NCBI GenBank assembly: GCA_002633025.1
Contig: NMRB01000762.1
Span: forward strand, 178,238 to 242,237
Source of the DNA: Notospermus geniculatus
Lineage: Eukaryota > Nemertea > Pilidiophora > Heteronemertea > Lineidae
Reading direction: 5' to 3'
Length of the DNA stretch: 64,000 bases
Translations under genes and position numbers: made by a program
Notes under the pieces: model-generated
What the model saw: only the letters and a program-made list of their open reading frames with translations
Told to the model about the DNA's origin: nothing
Database searches by the model: none
Part shown: positions 13,701 to 28,700 of the stretch, in pieces
Position numbering within the stretch: position 1 is the first letter of the stretch
Layout: each line of letters begins with the position of its first letter

Positions 13701-16700
13701 ACGGCCCCTAAATAACTGGTAAATTTTGATTCCCGTCAGGCCCCCTCCAGACGGAACTGGTAAGGGTAAAAAGGGAAAGGTTAAGACGGGCGGAAAGCAT
13801 AGCACTCGGAAGGAAACGTTGACCGAGAAAACGGGAGGCTCTCGGCAATGACGTCATCCTGTTTGCGGTCCTATTGGTTGTAACCAGGATTCGGATTCTC
13901 ACATGACCTCATTTTTGGACCAATGGGGGCAAGCTTAACGACTGCAAAGACTCTCCTCACTCTTTTCTGCCATTTCAGGAACCTTGGTCAAAAGATATCA
14001 ACGTCCGCAGACCACATATCCCGGGGCAAAATATGGAGTGGAACTGTTGGGAAGAGGGGCTAAGTTTTTTACATTTGACAATAAATCATTCAGGTTACGG
14101 ATAAAAAAGATGCTACATGAATATGTGGTGAGTTTATTTACTAAATAGAGACGTTATGCAGTCGTAGGAGACGTATGCCCATAGCTTCTGTCGACTGAAA
14201 AGTTGCAACAGGAAAAGCGTGGGTGAATACACTGTGTTTTCGAGGCTCGGAAAGTAAGCTAGAAGAGACACAGATCCATAAAATCAGCCGAAATGGCGGT
14301 AAACGTGGATTTTCCAACTCAATGGGCCATATGAATAAAGACTAGTAAATGCTGCTAGGCTACTTGAATTTTGCAATACAAATGCACTAGGCAATGCTGT
14401 GCAAATCTAAAGTAAAAGCATTTGCTAGTCTTTATTCATATGACCCAATACTGGACTCATTAGTTTACAGAAGAGGTACTTTTCTTCGAGGTTGACGCCC
14501 ACAGCACCCAATCAGGCGTCTCAGCCTCAAAACGGTAAATTCAGGTGGAATTGCTTCTCCCCATTAAAACGCCTGGTCTCTTTTTCAGGGCAAAAGGTTT
14601 ATTTTAAAAGCCGTTTGTACAGACTTCTGGGAATTTATTCATGTAAGTGTACACCCTTTACCCTGTTGGTACCTGGAAAAATAGGATACTTTCAATGAAG
14701 ATTATAGTTTAGAGTACCCCGAGAGAGATCGCCAAACACCAGATGGCGCCTCAGGCGTCTGAATGATTCCATTGCATTGACAGTGCTGCCCCCTGTAAAA
14801 TGGCGACACCATCGTGCTCCTTTGCCAGACTGCTCAAAATGTGGATGGTCACCTCTCACCCCTTATCAAGAGCCAACCGTCTACCGCTCCGTGACCCTCT
14901 TTTGAAAGTGACATTATAAAACATGAGGTGCTATTCTGATTACTGTGGACACATTGGAGAATCTTCTGAAATGAGAATATACATTTGGTAGCAAACTATG
15001 TTCTTGCAGTGGTATCTGATGAACAATATGTTCTTTTTGCTTAGAATTGCTTATCCGCACGGTTTTGTACTGTTCTTTACTGAAAAATAGGTTGGTAGGC
15101 CTACAATGGAATCTGATGGTGGTTAATCACAGTGGATACTTTTGCGACTTGACACCTGTTACCTCCTGATTCTGAAATATACCATTATTGCCACGAAATT
15201 TCTGACTGAACAAACTTTGGCTCGTGTGACTGTAGGCCTCCTCTAAGAAAAAAACCCAGCACACTACATGCATGTTTTGTAATGATTCGTTGTAATTCTA
15301 TTCCTCAGAAAGAGATAACCGGTTTCGCTTTTCACATCATCATTATCAGCCAGTTGCGCCATTGCTTTCCCCCAGACGTTGCCTGGTTGTATCAGCTCAA
15401 CACTTCGTGTACAAACTTTCTCATGATGATGATCAAGAGGGGCATCTATAAACAGAGAACTGAAGAACCAAAGAACTGAAGAACTCAAATGATCGATTAG
15501 TTGTACCTTTAGTTCCTTGAAACAGTATAGGGTAGGTGTCATGCATGTCATGGATGATGACACATCAAGCATGTCAAGACAGTCCATGTGACAGCAGGCT
15601 GCTGATCATGGCAGATTCTTCGGAAGAGNCAGGCGATCTGTACGTTTAACCCAAATAAACAAGATGTGATCGCTTTGATGATTTTCCTTCTTTCATGATC
15701 GACTGGTAGTACTTCGCCTAAGCTCGAGCAGACGGCATCGTCTGTTCGTCATTTCTTAAAAACTCCAAATACTTGCGGGAACAATTTGAATGAAAGTTGT
15801 TCTGCTCTCCTTCATGTACAAATCTTGTTCAACTTTCTTTTTAAAGGGCCTCTAGAGGCAGCTTTTTAGTGCATATTGATATGATTACTTAAGCAGAATT
15901 GATGGCATGAGGATCCAACTTGGGCATCATTTTTGAAGTAAAATTTCATCACTAGTGTCAAAATTTGATCCACATTTTATTAGAATTAGAATTATTTATT
16001 ACTCTCTAATCACAGTACAGTGATACATAGAGGAGTTTTTTGACAACTAATACATGAACTAGAAAAATATAATTTGTAAATGAAAAATAACAGATTCCAT
16101 TATAACTTTTCTATGATCTGAGTTAATCTGCAAACATACTTGTAAAAAGTGAGGCATCATGTACATGGGTGGTGTCAGGGAAAGATGAGTATTCTTTAGT
16201 ACCTTTGTTTATGAACTTGGCAACATTTGTAATTATTAGTTCATGGTTACTGGCGCCACCTGTTGTACAGTCGCAGTACTGTTAGTAGCCCAACAGCAAG
16301 CCGCCTCTAGAGTCCCTTTAAAAACCCGTCCTGTCTCGTTATTGGTGGTTGATGTGTCAATCCCATCACCTCTGGGATCTCTTCTACATAGCGCCTGAGG
16401 AAGACCCCGATTGGGGTCGAAAATTTGCGAAATATTCGGAGACGACTTTCCGATTTATTGTATACTGTGTGTCGTTTTTGTGCTGTTTTTGGATTATCTT
16501 TTTTGTTACAGAACGTAGAAAAAGGGCGGGTGGTGTACGTTGTCGAGGCGTCGAACATGTTCGACATCACCCCACATTTCATGGAGTATGACATCGGCGT
16601 CATGGTAAGCGAGGATTCCCAATATTTTCATCGATTTAATGCCAAGTTTAAATGGGCTGGGGGCCAGTGAGAACCGTTTATAACATGATATTAGGGAGGT

Positions 16701-19700
16701 TGAGATCAGCGACTTGTCGCGGATCCTTATATGTATACGGATCGAAATGTACACGAAATTTGTCATCGTTGTACAGAATTCTATCCGTATACGTATAAGG
16801 ATCCGTGATAAGTCGCTGATCTCAACCTCCTATTAAGAGCGAGTTTTCACAAAGCCCCCGAAACGTCGACGCGAACGCCAAACCCATTGTTCGATGCCGA
16901 GAAGAAGCCACCGAACAAAAGGATAGGCGTTGGCATTTCGGGGGCTGTGCGAAAACACGATAATATACCGACGCGAGAGATCACAGCAAGGAAGTCGAAT
17001 GACGGAGCAGTTGTCTCCAAAGTGACCCTAATTTCTCCCAGTAAGGAATGATTTTAAAGTTGCTCCGCTCTATCTTTTTATATTTAGCCTGAATGACAAG
17101 ATGCATTTGTTTTAATGACAAGATGTCTTTATCGAGGATGACAAGTTGAAAACTTGTCAATTGACAAGATAGACCCTATCAATTGAAGCATATTCTGAGA
17201 ACGACAAGAATAAATTTTAAGAGTGTGGTTGTTCTCCTTTCAGGGTGTCATGACGGACGGAAAAGCCGACCACAGCGCCTTATTACTCCGAGGTAACAGG
17301 GTGATCCTTAACAAACAGTTCGACTTCGAAGCTGGAGTGAGGGAAATCGTTATGAATCTACTTGTAAAGGTAAAGATGGCTTCCGATCGAACTGAGCTTC
17401 CGCAGTAGCCTACTACTTGACTGTTACATCTACTTCAAGATGATCTATGATGGCAACTAAAGTAGATCATGCCGGCTGATTTTGCTGCTCCTGATGGCAA
17501 GGCTGCAGTAGCCGACACCGCTATAGCTTCAAGATTATAATGACCTTACTCACTGTGGAGGTACAAATAATGAATACTAGTAGGCCTATGAAATAGAAAC
17601 GGGTTTCCAAGTGAAAGTCATCGCGTCCTTCTACCAGATTCGAACCCACGGACCCTCGGATAAGGCATCAATCGCCGGCACTAAGGGACAGCACGCCTTA
17701 ACCACTAGGCCAAATCCCCATCTTAAAAAGATGGTTCAATGGCCTGTGTTAGCGAGGCGTCCATCAGTACCCTGCGAGTAGCCCAAACTCACTGTGGAGC
17801 GTTGCTTTTTCGACACAGGATACCCACTTCCCCGAACGATCGAACTCCAACCTAACGTTTACTCTGAAGGATGTGGACGACATGGGACCAGCATTTGCAG
17901 CCAAGAAGTACTACATTCCAGTGTTAGGAGAAAGACCGGTGTCGGTAAGACCGCTGGCATGATAGAAGCCCAGATTGGACATCAAGAGTGCAACCGTAGC
18001 GCTGATGGAATTATCTCGCCCTGACAGGCATTCCAATCACTCACCCTCGCTCATCGAAGGGAGTGTAGTCGAAGGGCGAAGTGCCGTCGGCCTTGATATG
18101 TCAACATTTGGTGGAATTTGCTTGTAGTGGGCTGCAAAAAAGATCTCGAACTTAAAGAACACCTTGGCATCTGATCATGATTTGCCACAGAACCTGACCA
18201 CGCTGCACAACCATCCACCAGCTAGCTCCTCTTGTCTTCTCCAGGGCCGACCATGTCTTCAGTCCGAGCCAGCAAAGATGGCTGAAGACCAGGACATCGT
18301 GGCCAAGTCGCCAATTGAGTACACCGTCCTAAAAGGTAGGAATTCTGTCCCAAACGGTAATGCCCATCGCATTAACATGGTAACCACACGAAATGGTAGG
18401 CTCCATTCCAACCTAAAACTGTCAAAAACTAAAGCGGCCTTTTAACATCATCCCCCTTCGATGTTACCGTCCTGAGAGGCTGAGGTCATTCACGGCCCTA
18501 CCGCTCCCTTCAACGACAAGTACGAGAGATGGAGAATTTGCGTAGGCCCCGATGGTTCAGGATGCGATATTCCTGAGCAGACTGCAGAAGTTTGATCTGG
18601 TTATCTTTCAGGAGCGCCCGCCAATTGGACAGATTTCTTTGAACTGGATACCGTGACGGGACAAGTTTGTCAGATCAATGAAATCGACAGGACTATACCC
18701 AGACCAGGCTATCCCTATCCGGGTTTCCACAACTTTACGCTCATGATCCAGGTACAGATACCGAAGCACCTAGTATAACAAGAATGTGGAAGCAAGCCTG
18801 CTTTTGCGGAGATAACGCAAAAATGAAAAAACAACATGACAAGCAGACAGATCTAGTAGAGTTGGCGTTTTTGAAAAAAAGAAGCCCACGTAATGATTGA
18901 ATTCCGTCAATGTCCATGGATTTAGCCAACTTCGAAAAGAGTCGAACTTAACTCTGCATCTCAATCCCTTCAAGATCATAATTCACAGATTTTTACCATT
19001 TATAGGCATACCAAGTGGACAACAAGACCAAGATTGACACTGCAACAGTCCTGATCCATGTGTTCGATCAGAACATGCACGCGCCGGAGTTCCATCCTGC
19101 GGTGATAGAAGCTACCATCATGGAATGGCCACGTGTCGAGGAAGGAGACCTTGTGGCCACGGTGAAGGCCGTGGACAAAGACTTCGTAAGTTGAGATCCG
19201 TTTGTGAGTTCATGCTTTGCATTTGCGACGGATCTGCTGCTCCGGGTAAAAGCTCGCCGCGAGCAACGTGAACCCACGGCCTACGCGCGATCTCATCATG
19301 CCCCGAGTTACGCATCTTCGATAATCGAAGGCCGATCTGCTCACCACTGCGTTACATCGCACATCACCCTTCGAGAAATAGACAGGTCCGCGGCGTATCT
19401 TGGCACGATGCCAACTTCACCGGTCGACCAATCATATTGCACTTTATATCGGGTCTTCGGCTACCACTTCTTGTACCACGATTCAAATTTTACAACACCG
19501 GTTCTGATTGGCCTCCTCTTCGAGAGGCAGCGGATTCGCCGCGGACCGGTCAAGTTCTCGAAGGGTGATGTGCGATGTAACGCGGTGGTGAGCAGATCGG
19601 CCTTTGATTATCGAAGATGGAGTTACGGTAATCGTGCGAGACTTGGTTCTTGCCAATTTCTAGGGATTTCCTATGAATGGTCAATATTTTGTCTCTTTCA

Positions 19701-22700
19701 TCATTTCTAGGGTAGGAACTCCCGCTTCCGGTACGAGTTTGACTGGAACCCTGATTCAATCTTCGCCCTTGACGAGACTACAGGGAGAGTCACCGTTGCT
19801 AGGCCGAAGAAACTGGACAGGGAAGAGCGAGCTCAGTGGGAGATAAGGGTAAGTATGGGGTGGCAGGTGTGAGGAACAACGGATTCTCTCGATAGAACTT
19901 AGACTTTGTCTTCAGTGCCCTCTCGGTAAAGGCTCTATGCCACGCCTACCATCTACCACCTCCACCGAGCGTGTCCTTATCTGAGTCTGGAAGGTGGAAA
20001 TTGCTGTTGAATTTTAGCGTAGACAAATCATTTGCTTGGCCAGTTGGATAACCTCACCTAATAGGCCTTTCGTGTCCTAAGGTCAACGCGGTCGAGACGC
20101 ATTCCTACGACAAGAAAACCAGTATTCCGCCGGGGATCATTCGGCTGAACCTGACGGATGTCAACGACCACTCTCCAATCTTCGCTGAGAGCAAGTATGA
20201 ATTCACCATCATGGACAACCATGCGGCAGGGCAGAAGATCCACAAGGTGAGACACCATAAAACCAAGGACTTGAATCTCTTGAAGGAAAGTGTTTTTGTC
20301 TTTCATGGCTGCAAACAACTCAGGTACTCCCAACAAATTCTTTACTGTGCACAGACCTCAATGAAAACCTGCAGCTAGATCTTTATGAAGTTCCCATAAA
20401 GGCAACAAAGTTACTTATTTACTAGCTAAATAGTGCCCACGTGCCACGAGGCGGCCACCAATCCACCTTGAGTACTGGGCTCCGCTACCATGTAAGAGCG
20501 GTCACCAAAGCAGCTTGTGTACTACGCTCCGCTACCATGTCACAGCGGTCGCCAACTCAGTTGTGAACTACNTTGGCCAGTTGGATAACCTAATAGGCCT
20601 TTTGTGTCCTAAGGTCAACGCGGTCGAGACGCATTCCTACGACAAGAAAACCAGCATTCCGCCGGGGATCATTCGGCTGAACCTGACGGATGTCAACGAC
20701 CACTCTCCAATCTTCGCTGAGAGCAAGTATGAATTCACCATCATGGACAACCATGCGGCAGGGCAGAAGATCCACAAGGTGAGACACCATAAAACCAAGG
20801 ACTTGAATCTCTTGAAGGAAAGTATTTTTGTCTTTCATGGCTGCAAACAAGGTACTCCCAACAAATTCTTTACTGTGCACAGACCTCAATGAAAACCTGC
20901 AGCTAGATCTTTATGAAGTTCCCATAAAGGCAACAAAGTTACTTATTTACTAGCTAAATAGTGCCCACGTGCCACGAGGCGGCCACCAATCCACCTTGAG
21001 TACTGCACTCCGCTACCATGTAAGAGCGGTCACCAAAGCAGCTTGTGTACTACGCTCCGCTACCATGTCACAGCGGTCGCCAACTCAGTTGTGAACTACG
21101 CTCCGCTACCATATAACACACTTTGTCATCGTTCCAGACACCACGTGGCGTCCTCGCGACTGACGCCGATGAAGGTGCCAACTCTGAAATACGGTACAAG
21201 ATTTATGAAACATGGCGAACACCAGGGCCTGGTTCCCAGACAGACACAGACCTATTCCAAATCGACCAGAATGGTGTCATCACCACCACCAAATCGCTGA
21301 ACTTTCTGCGAAGACAACAGATCTTTCCGACCTATCGGTTGCTGATCGTTGCCTATGATCAGCCTCAGGTCGTCACGATGCAAAGGCAAGTGAAGTCCCT
21401 ATCCGCCCCCTCTCCAGAATCAGAGTTTCCCTTCTTCTGTGTATGCATTTCTGGAGAGATGACTTATTATCGAGCTCATCATACATGGAATTCCGAGACA
21501 GCCCAGCGTTTCTGATTCCTCTCTTCCTTTCACGATCTCCAGGACGGCAACCGTCGAAGCCTTTGTGCACATCTTCATGGCCAACAAACACGCTCCGGTG
21601 TTCAACATGGATACGATGTTTGCTGAAGTCAGCGAGGGGGTTCCCAAGAATACCATAATTGCAAGAATTGAGGTATTTTAGGCACTTTGTCTTGAAAGTG
21701 ACACTTCCTCCAAAATGAATGTAGCATTTCAATAGCTCACCGATTCTTCCCAGCATCTCGGTGTGTTGTTCCGCCCTTACCGTTGACGAATCAGTTGTAG
21801 ATCAGGCGAAAGGAAATCCGCCAAGGAACCATAAAATTATGCAGTCATCTTTCAAGGCAGGGGACGATTGTATTGATCTACAGTTTGCTGGTTTGTGCCA
21901 CCTGGTGCGGCGTTGGCCATACATTCTGTCGTCTCTTCTTGTCCGATTGTAGTGCTCGAATTTGCGACTAATGTTGCCACAATCATGACTCCAGTTGAGG
22001 CATTCAACTTTGTTTGCAGGCAACCGATAAAGATGGGGACGAAGATATCTTCCTAAGATACGAATTGACCGGAAATGGGGGACGAGGTCGATTTCGGCTG
22101 AGCAAAACGTAAGTCCTGAGCTCATTGGATGCTTTGTCCAATCACAAAAGCGCAGTCCGTTTCGAGAAAGAACATTTCTTTTGAAGTAGGTTAATGTGAT
22201 GTATTTGTATGATTTCCAGTGGCGAATTACGGACGGCCGGACTCCTGGACAGAGAGCTGCATCCTGAGTATAAGATGGACATCAGAGTCAGCGACGGGCA
22301 ATTCGTAAGTAAGCCCATCCGTTCACATTAGCTTCCACCATCCTACGTATTTTTACTCTTGGTTCCTGAGGCTTACGTAACGTGCACTGAAGAATTGCAG
22401 GAAGGGCTGGCCCTTTGCTTTAGCATCTATTTATTCTTTTTCAGACAACAGATGGCGTTTTCGTCATCCGGGTAACTGACATCAATGACAACGCCCCCTA
22501 TTTCAGCATGCGGAGCTATATAAATTCTACATATGGGAAAACACAACCTCCCTGATCCAGATTGGCCGGAACAACGGCAACCGCCACACGGCGAATACCG
22601 CAGCGGGAGGCAAGTGCAACTTTAACGGAGACATCAAGATGGCTGCATTGGCCAAGGACGCGGTCGTAGGTCAGGTCAATGCCACTGACAGTGATGAAGG

Positions 22701-25700
22701 TGACAATGGCAAGATTAGTTACAGGCTTTTGCCAGGGGTGGGATCGGAACTCTTCTGTTTAGATACGGTAAGAATCTTTGAATACCCCAAAACAATCCAA
22801 AATTGTCAGTTCTGAAGCCCTATGACTGGCGCATCCCTGGTCCGGGAAATGACAATGTCAGTTCAATTCTGTAGGATCAATGTGCCTGATAGCCTAGTGG
22901 TTATTACACCCGCTTAGCAAGCGGCAGGTCATGGGTTCGAATCCCAGGCCATATGGGATTAATCATCCCTAGCTCTTCAATCCGTCGCATGGACCTCATC
23001 CAAGTGAGGAACGTGAGTAGCTTAAGATGGTCTCCTCCTTACTACCAAGGCAATAATGCTTTGGCTTCGGCCCTGCGGAAAAATCTAATACAAATGTGCC
23101 TGACTGACCTCTAGTCCCATCCCTGAGGAATTATATGCCAGGAATCAAATTGGATTAAAAAAAGTCATCATCTTCTCCTCGCCCCTTTACCAATCCTTTC
23201 CAGGATGGTTTGATTTATGTTGTAATGAACGACAATGACGTCATGGACAAGGAAAAGAACGAAAGGATCAGTTTGATTGTTGAAGCGACGGATGGTGGTT
23301 CCCCACCCCTAAAGGTAGGCTTCTCTCAACTCCATCGTTCAAGAGAACAACAATCTGAATGGATTTCAGACCTTGTCCGCAGAACTGTGTTCTGATAAAT
23401 GGTGTCTACCGTCCTCCCACAGCACGGCTTTGGTCTCACTCGTCTTCATACATTCGTGGATGAAGAGGAGCGAGGTAAAAACGTCCTGCTGTGGAGGATG
23501 GGAGTCTACCAGATCTTGCTACTGCAAGCATCCTAGTACGACTACTGTACAGACAACTAGTGATCCCTGCTACTAATGCTCTCGTCGCTGCTCTTAAGGC
23601 CCTGTCTTTGGATTGCCTGTGCAACAAATACAAGTGTCCGCTCACCTTTTTTGGATCCTTTCGTAGAGGACCTATGATATCATTGTCAAATTCGCCCTTT
23701 TTCAGGACATTGTCTCGGTGTCCGTTATCCTGAAGGACGTAAATGACAACCCGCCTGTCTTCAGCTTCCCGGAGTACACTGGCTTTGTCACAGAAGATGA
23801 CGAGGACCCGATTGAAGACCAGCAGGTTTTTCTGGTATGTCCTGATGATGGAAGGGGGATTTCCATATTTGCGATGCCAAGAGGGCCTTCAACTCATTGT
23901 TCCCATTTCTCATCGAAGTGTTTGCGTTAACTCGGTCTACAATGATACCGACTGGTCCACTGTAAGTTGTAGGCGAACGGTGGAAAGAGAGGAAATCTTT
24001 TCTGGACAGCGTGTGGACGAATGAACACCCAACAGTTCCACACTAGGCCCTACTCTCAACTAATCCGACTTTCTTTCTGCCTTTCACAACAGGAACGGCC
24101 TTTGACCGTCACAGATGCAGACAGATCGGTGAAGAACAACAACCACAGATACTCCATCCGTGGTCCGGGGAGCGAGCTCTTCACTATCAACCCTATCACG
24201 GGGGAAATTAAAGTCAAAACTCCTGGTACTATTGACTGTGAGACCTCCAGCCTCTATGAATTCATGGTAAGTACCAGAGGCCTGATTCACGAAACCCTCT
24301 TAGCGTATGTATGATCTTAGTACTGCCCGTATCTATTGTTCGTCGACTTGGACAATAGATACGGGAGTGCTAAGATCATACTTACGCTAAGAGGGCTTTG
24401 TGAATTAGGCCCCAGATGCCTATACTACAAAGAACCGTTGAGTAGAAGAGTTTTGAATGCTTTTGTTGCTTCACATAAGGAAGTCATCGGCTCTTAAAAT
24501 CACACTACAGACAGAACTCCTTCGGTAGTGGAGTTCTCGCTAAGTGGAGCTCTCTTCATCACTGCGAGCAGATTCCGATATTCACTTGAACCGTTCTCAG
24601 AGAAAAGCGATCTTCAGTGCCGAAGCATTATCGACCTATCTTTTAATTTGAGTAGTCTGAAGTACGGAAAGAGTTATCTTGTTGGTTGAATAGCCTACAG
24701 ATGAGGTTCGTTCGGGGGAAGGGAGGGGGGTAAGTTCCTGTGAGTATGCTAGGAAACCGACTGAGAAGATGCACGTAGCCTATGCACTCCTTCTCTTGGG
24801 GAGAGAAATGTGTTTTCAATGTTCCGGGAACATCCAACCAACTTCTCAGCAGGCCATGAATGATTTTCTGAAATATCTACCGCAACGATCCAAGGTGGTC
24901 GCTTGCGAATCTCATTGGAAGGCGGCTGCTAAAAGAAGGCTCCGGTTGTGTTTCATCTGTTTACAGGTTGTAGCGACTGATCGTAGAGGTTTGGGACTGA
25001 GTGGCAACGCGTCTGTCCTCATCTACGTGGATGACGTAAACGAGTTTGCTCCAAGGTTTCTCACTGGCGACTATAGCTTCACCCTGGCAGCTGATACCGC
25101 AGTCGGTCATGTATTCGGCAAGGTGAAAGCAGACGACGGTGACGTCACGGCACAGAATCGTCACGTGACGTATCTTCTCGCAGGAGGTGGGGGAACCAAA
25201 TTCGCAGTTGATTATGAGACAGGTAGAGTGTTTCTTCCAAGTTCTGGTCTTCGTCAATGTGTTGCCTCATCTTCAGCCTTTGTCTCCAGGTGCGGATCCA
25301 AGGGGGCACACCCGGCCCGTGCCCCCTCTATTTTGTGGAAAATCGTTAAAATTGACCGGGAAATTTCGAAATTTTGAAAACATGTTAAGATTTGACCGAG
25401 GATTTCCACGATGTGCGCTGTCTGTGCCCCCTCTTTCCCATGATTCTGGATCCGCCCCTGGTCTCAGTAAAATGCTTCCTTGTGATTCCTCTTACATCAA
25501 GAACAAGCGGCCACCAGACCACTCCAGAACCGAAACCCATTACGAATTCTGCCAATTATACCTCACTTTGCAGGAGAACTAATGGTGAACGGAGATCTAA
25601 ATGGCCATCCAGCGAGGCAGCTTTACAACTTGAGCATCCAAGCAGTTGACAACGGCAAACCAAGAAAATCCACAACCCGAACAGTCACGGTGCACGTCAA

Positions 25701-28700
25701 GCTGAACAACCCGCCAGAGTTCTGGCCACACCAGACCTACACCGTCAGGGAGTCAGAGGATCCCGGAACTGTCATTGGGGTTCCAAGAGTACATGACCTT
25801 GACAGTGCTACGGAACCGAAACTGCAACTGAAATTCCATGTTGAAGACAACCCTGGTAAGTCTTGCCCAGTCTGCTGTTGGGACGGAGAATCTAAGATGA
25901 CCTTTCTGGTTGTCGGCTCAGCCCCTTCTTGTTTGAAAGAACTTTTATCTCCTTACAATCCCCCAAGTCTCTGCAGTAGTCTGATGGCCCACAGTAAGTG
26001 AATGGAAGGGTGGGCTTCTGGGGCGAAACAAGAACGAAGTCCCGGCATTGCCTCGCTTCCCTCACTGCCAATCTTCTCCAGATCTTCCGTTCACTGTGGA
26101 CAAAGACAGCGGTGCCATCATCCTGATGCGAAAAGTCGACCGCGAGGAACACGATGAGATGAAATTCATGATGTATGCCGTAGACAACGGTGGCCCTCCA
26201 GCCACTGGCTCGGTGCAGGTGACCGTCAATATCCTGGACGCCAATGACAACCCACCCCTGTTCCAGAAATCACACTACTACGGTTCGGTGGTGGAGGATG
26301 ACAACAAACCCCGTGCCGGGCAGGAAGTCAAACTGGTGAGCAATAATCATGATTAGGAACCCTTCTGTACATTTCATCTTCGTGAATTGGATCTCCTTGC
26401 ATCAAATTCCCCACTCGTCTTTCAGAATAGTCCAATAAAAGCGACCGACAAAGACGTGACGGTTGTCAACCGTGACATCCGGTACTCCCTCATGGGAGAG
26501 GGGCATGGTGTCTTCGAGATTGATCCAATCATTGGGACAGTATCTGTGAAGAGGCCAGGCGTTCTGGACGCAGAGATGCAACCTGTATATCAACTACAGG
26601 TAATTATTAGCTATGACTTAGGCCTATCTAACAGCAGCATTGTCAGTTGTCTATTCTCTGCGATAATGGTAGCTTACCATTGAGCACTGAATGCCATCCA
26701 AAGGGTACTAGATTCGTTACCTTTGCACACACACCTCCTGATCTAACCCAAACTGAACTTGAGGGAAGCCAAACACCGTCGCCATGGTAGCTCCAGCTGT
26801 TTTCTGTTCATGGCTGGTCTTAGCTCAGCATCACCACTTCGTTCGCTGTGTATGGAGTGTCCTTACAACTGTTTGTTCCATTAAAGGTAGTCGCCACAGA
26901 CCACGGTGGTGACCTTGAAGGTTTAGCCTCCGCTGCCATGTTGACTATCAATGTTGATGACGTCAACGACAATCCGCCACAATTCCAGAGGAAGTCATAC
27001 AACTTCATGGTGCTGGGAAATTCAACAATTGGTAGGTGTCTATCAAATCTTTTGTCATGGGGTTGTTACTTACGGAGAGCTGCAACGAGGACCTAGGATT
27101 CTGCCTTCATGTATTACCTTCAGTTCCTTATTCATTCCTCACAACCGTCAGCACGATGATATTCCGAACTCATTCCTTCGGAGGAAGGTCTTCAATAAGA
27201 CGTCTTCTGTTCAACCATGGCTCAGAATGAACACAGCATTACAACACTCAGGATGCTTGACACATCAGAGCCTACCCAAAGTACAACCACTTCTTAGAAG
27301 GACCATTCTTGCAATATTGTGACGAACAGAGCAGCAGTCCCTAAGCGGTTGTGGATTAGGCGTAGCGTTACCAACAGTTGCTCCACCTCACAAACCTTCC
27401 AGCTTCCATCATTTCACATGTTGCATATATATATTTTAGGGACGAAGATCGGCAAGGTTCAGGCGACCGACGCAGATGAATCGAAGGGAAACCGCGAAGT
27501 ATTGTACATCCTACAGGAGGGAGGTTACGGACGGTTTGCCGTTGGACTTGAAACAGGTAGGCATGATGCCCAGCTCTTGTATGGCATTGTTTCGATATGT
27601 ACACCGTCCTAAGTTCTTCGAAATGTAAATTTTGGCCGTTTTGAGCCGGTGAATGGCAAATTTCTTACCAAGGACCTTCTGCAGTCTACATGGTCACACA
27701 GCCGATCCGACGGTCCAACGTTCGTGAGACAGTCAAATCCAGAGTGCCCGATGCCATTTTAAGAAGTGTGCCGGGCTTGCGTGTCCGCATTGACTTTGTC
27801 TTTCGGTTCTTGACCTGTTACCCTGTTGCAAGGAAGAATGTGGAATGCTTGTCCATAGGTCTACTTGTGGTCTGCTGAGGCAGTTCTCTTAGTTCCTCTC
27901 CACCATCTGGAAGGTACTCTTTGTCATATTCCAGGTATCATAACCGTCGCAAACTGGCTCGACCTTCCTCCAGCCCTTCTACAATACAAACTGATTATCA
28001 AAGCAGTAGACAAGGGGTATCCCCCTCTTAGCTCCCTCGTCGAGGTCAACATTGCACTCCCAGAGAACCTACCCCCAATACTCGACTCTTCCCTGACCTT
28101 CCACATCTTGGAGAACATGCCTGAGAATACAATAGTAGGACGGGTCAAGGCATTTGATCCCGAGGAACCGTCCAATAAGACGATGACTTTCTTTTTGGAA
28201 GATGAGGCAGGTAACTTGAAGTTACGCTCTTATTTGACTCGCATATCCAAACCTTGATCTCTTCTCCTGATACTTTAATGGTAGCTAAGTGTTGAGTATT
28301 TAAGATGCTTCCACTCGCGGCGAACGAATACTGAAGACTAAGTCTTCCGTCAGATCATAAAATGCTAGTAGTCACCGTCCGTGTCTGATCCTTTGGCTCA
28401 TGTTCTGAATGCTCCATTCCTGCAGGATCCTTCATCATGCAGCCAAACACAGGCACCCTCTACGCCAGGGATTCCTTTGACCGAGAGGAGGTGGAGAGGT
28501 TTGAGGTACCGATCTTCGTCGTTGATGCTGGAGCGCCAGCGGAGACTTCCCAGGCGGTGGTCACCGTCATCGTGGAGGACGTGAACGATAACGGACCTCG
28601 GTTCACCAGGACGAGGTTTGATGGTGGAGTGAAGGAGGATGATACGATCCCTATCAGCAAACACGACCACAAAGTACAAATGGTATGCACTGTATCTCTC

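Noticed and set aside
22884-22955. Functional tRNA gene
   Set aside because: A and B boxes are present but the acceptor stem does not pair properly, and the body recurs at 38897 with a SINE tail.
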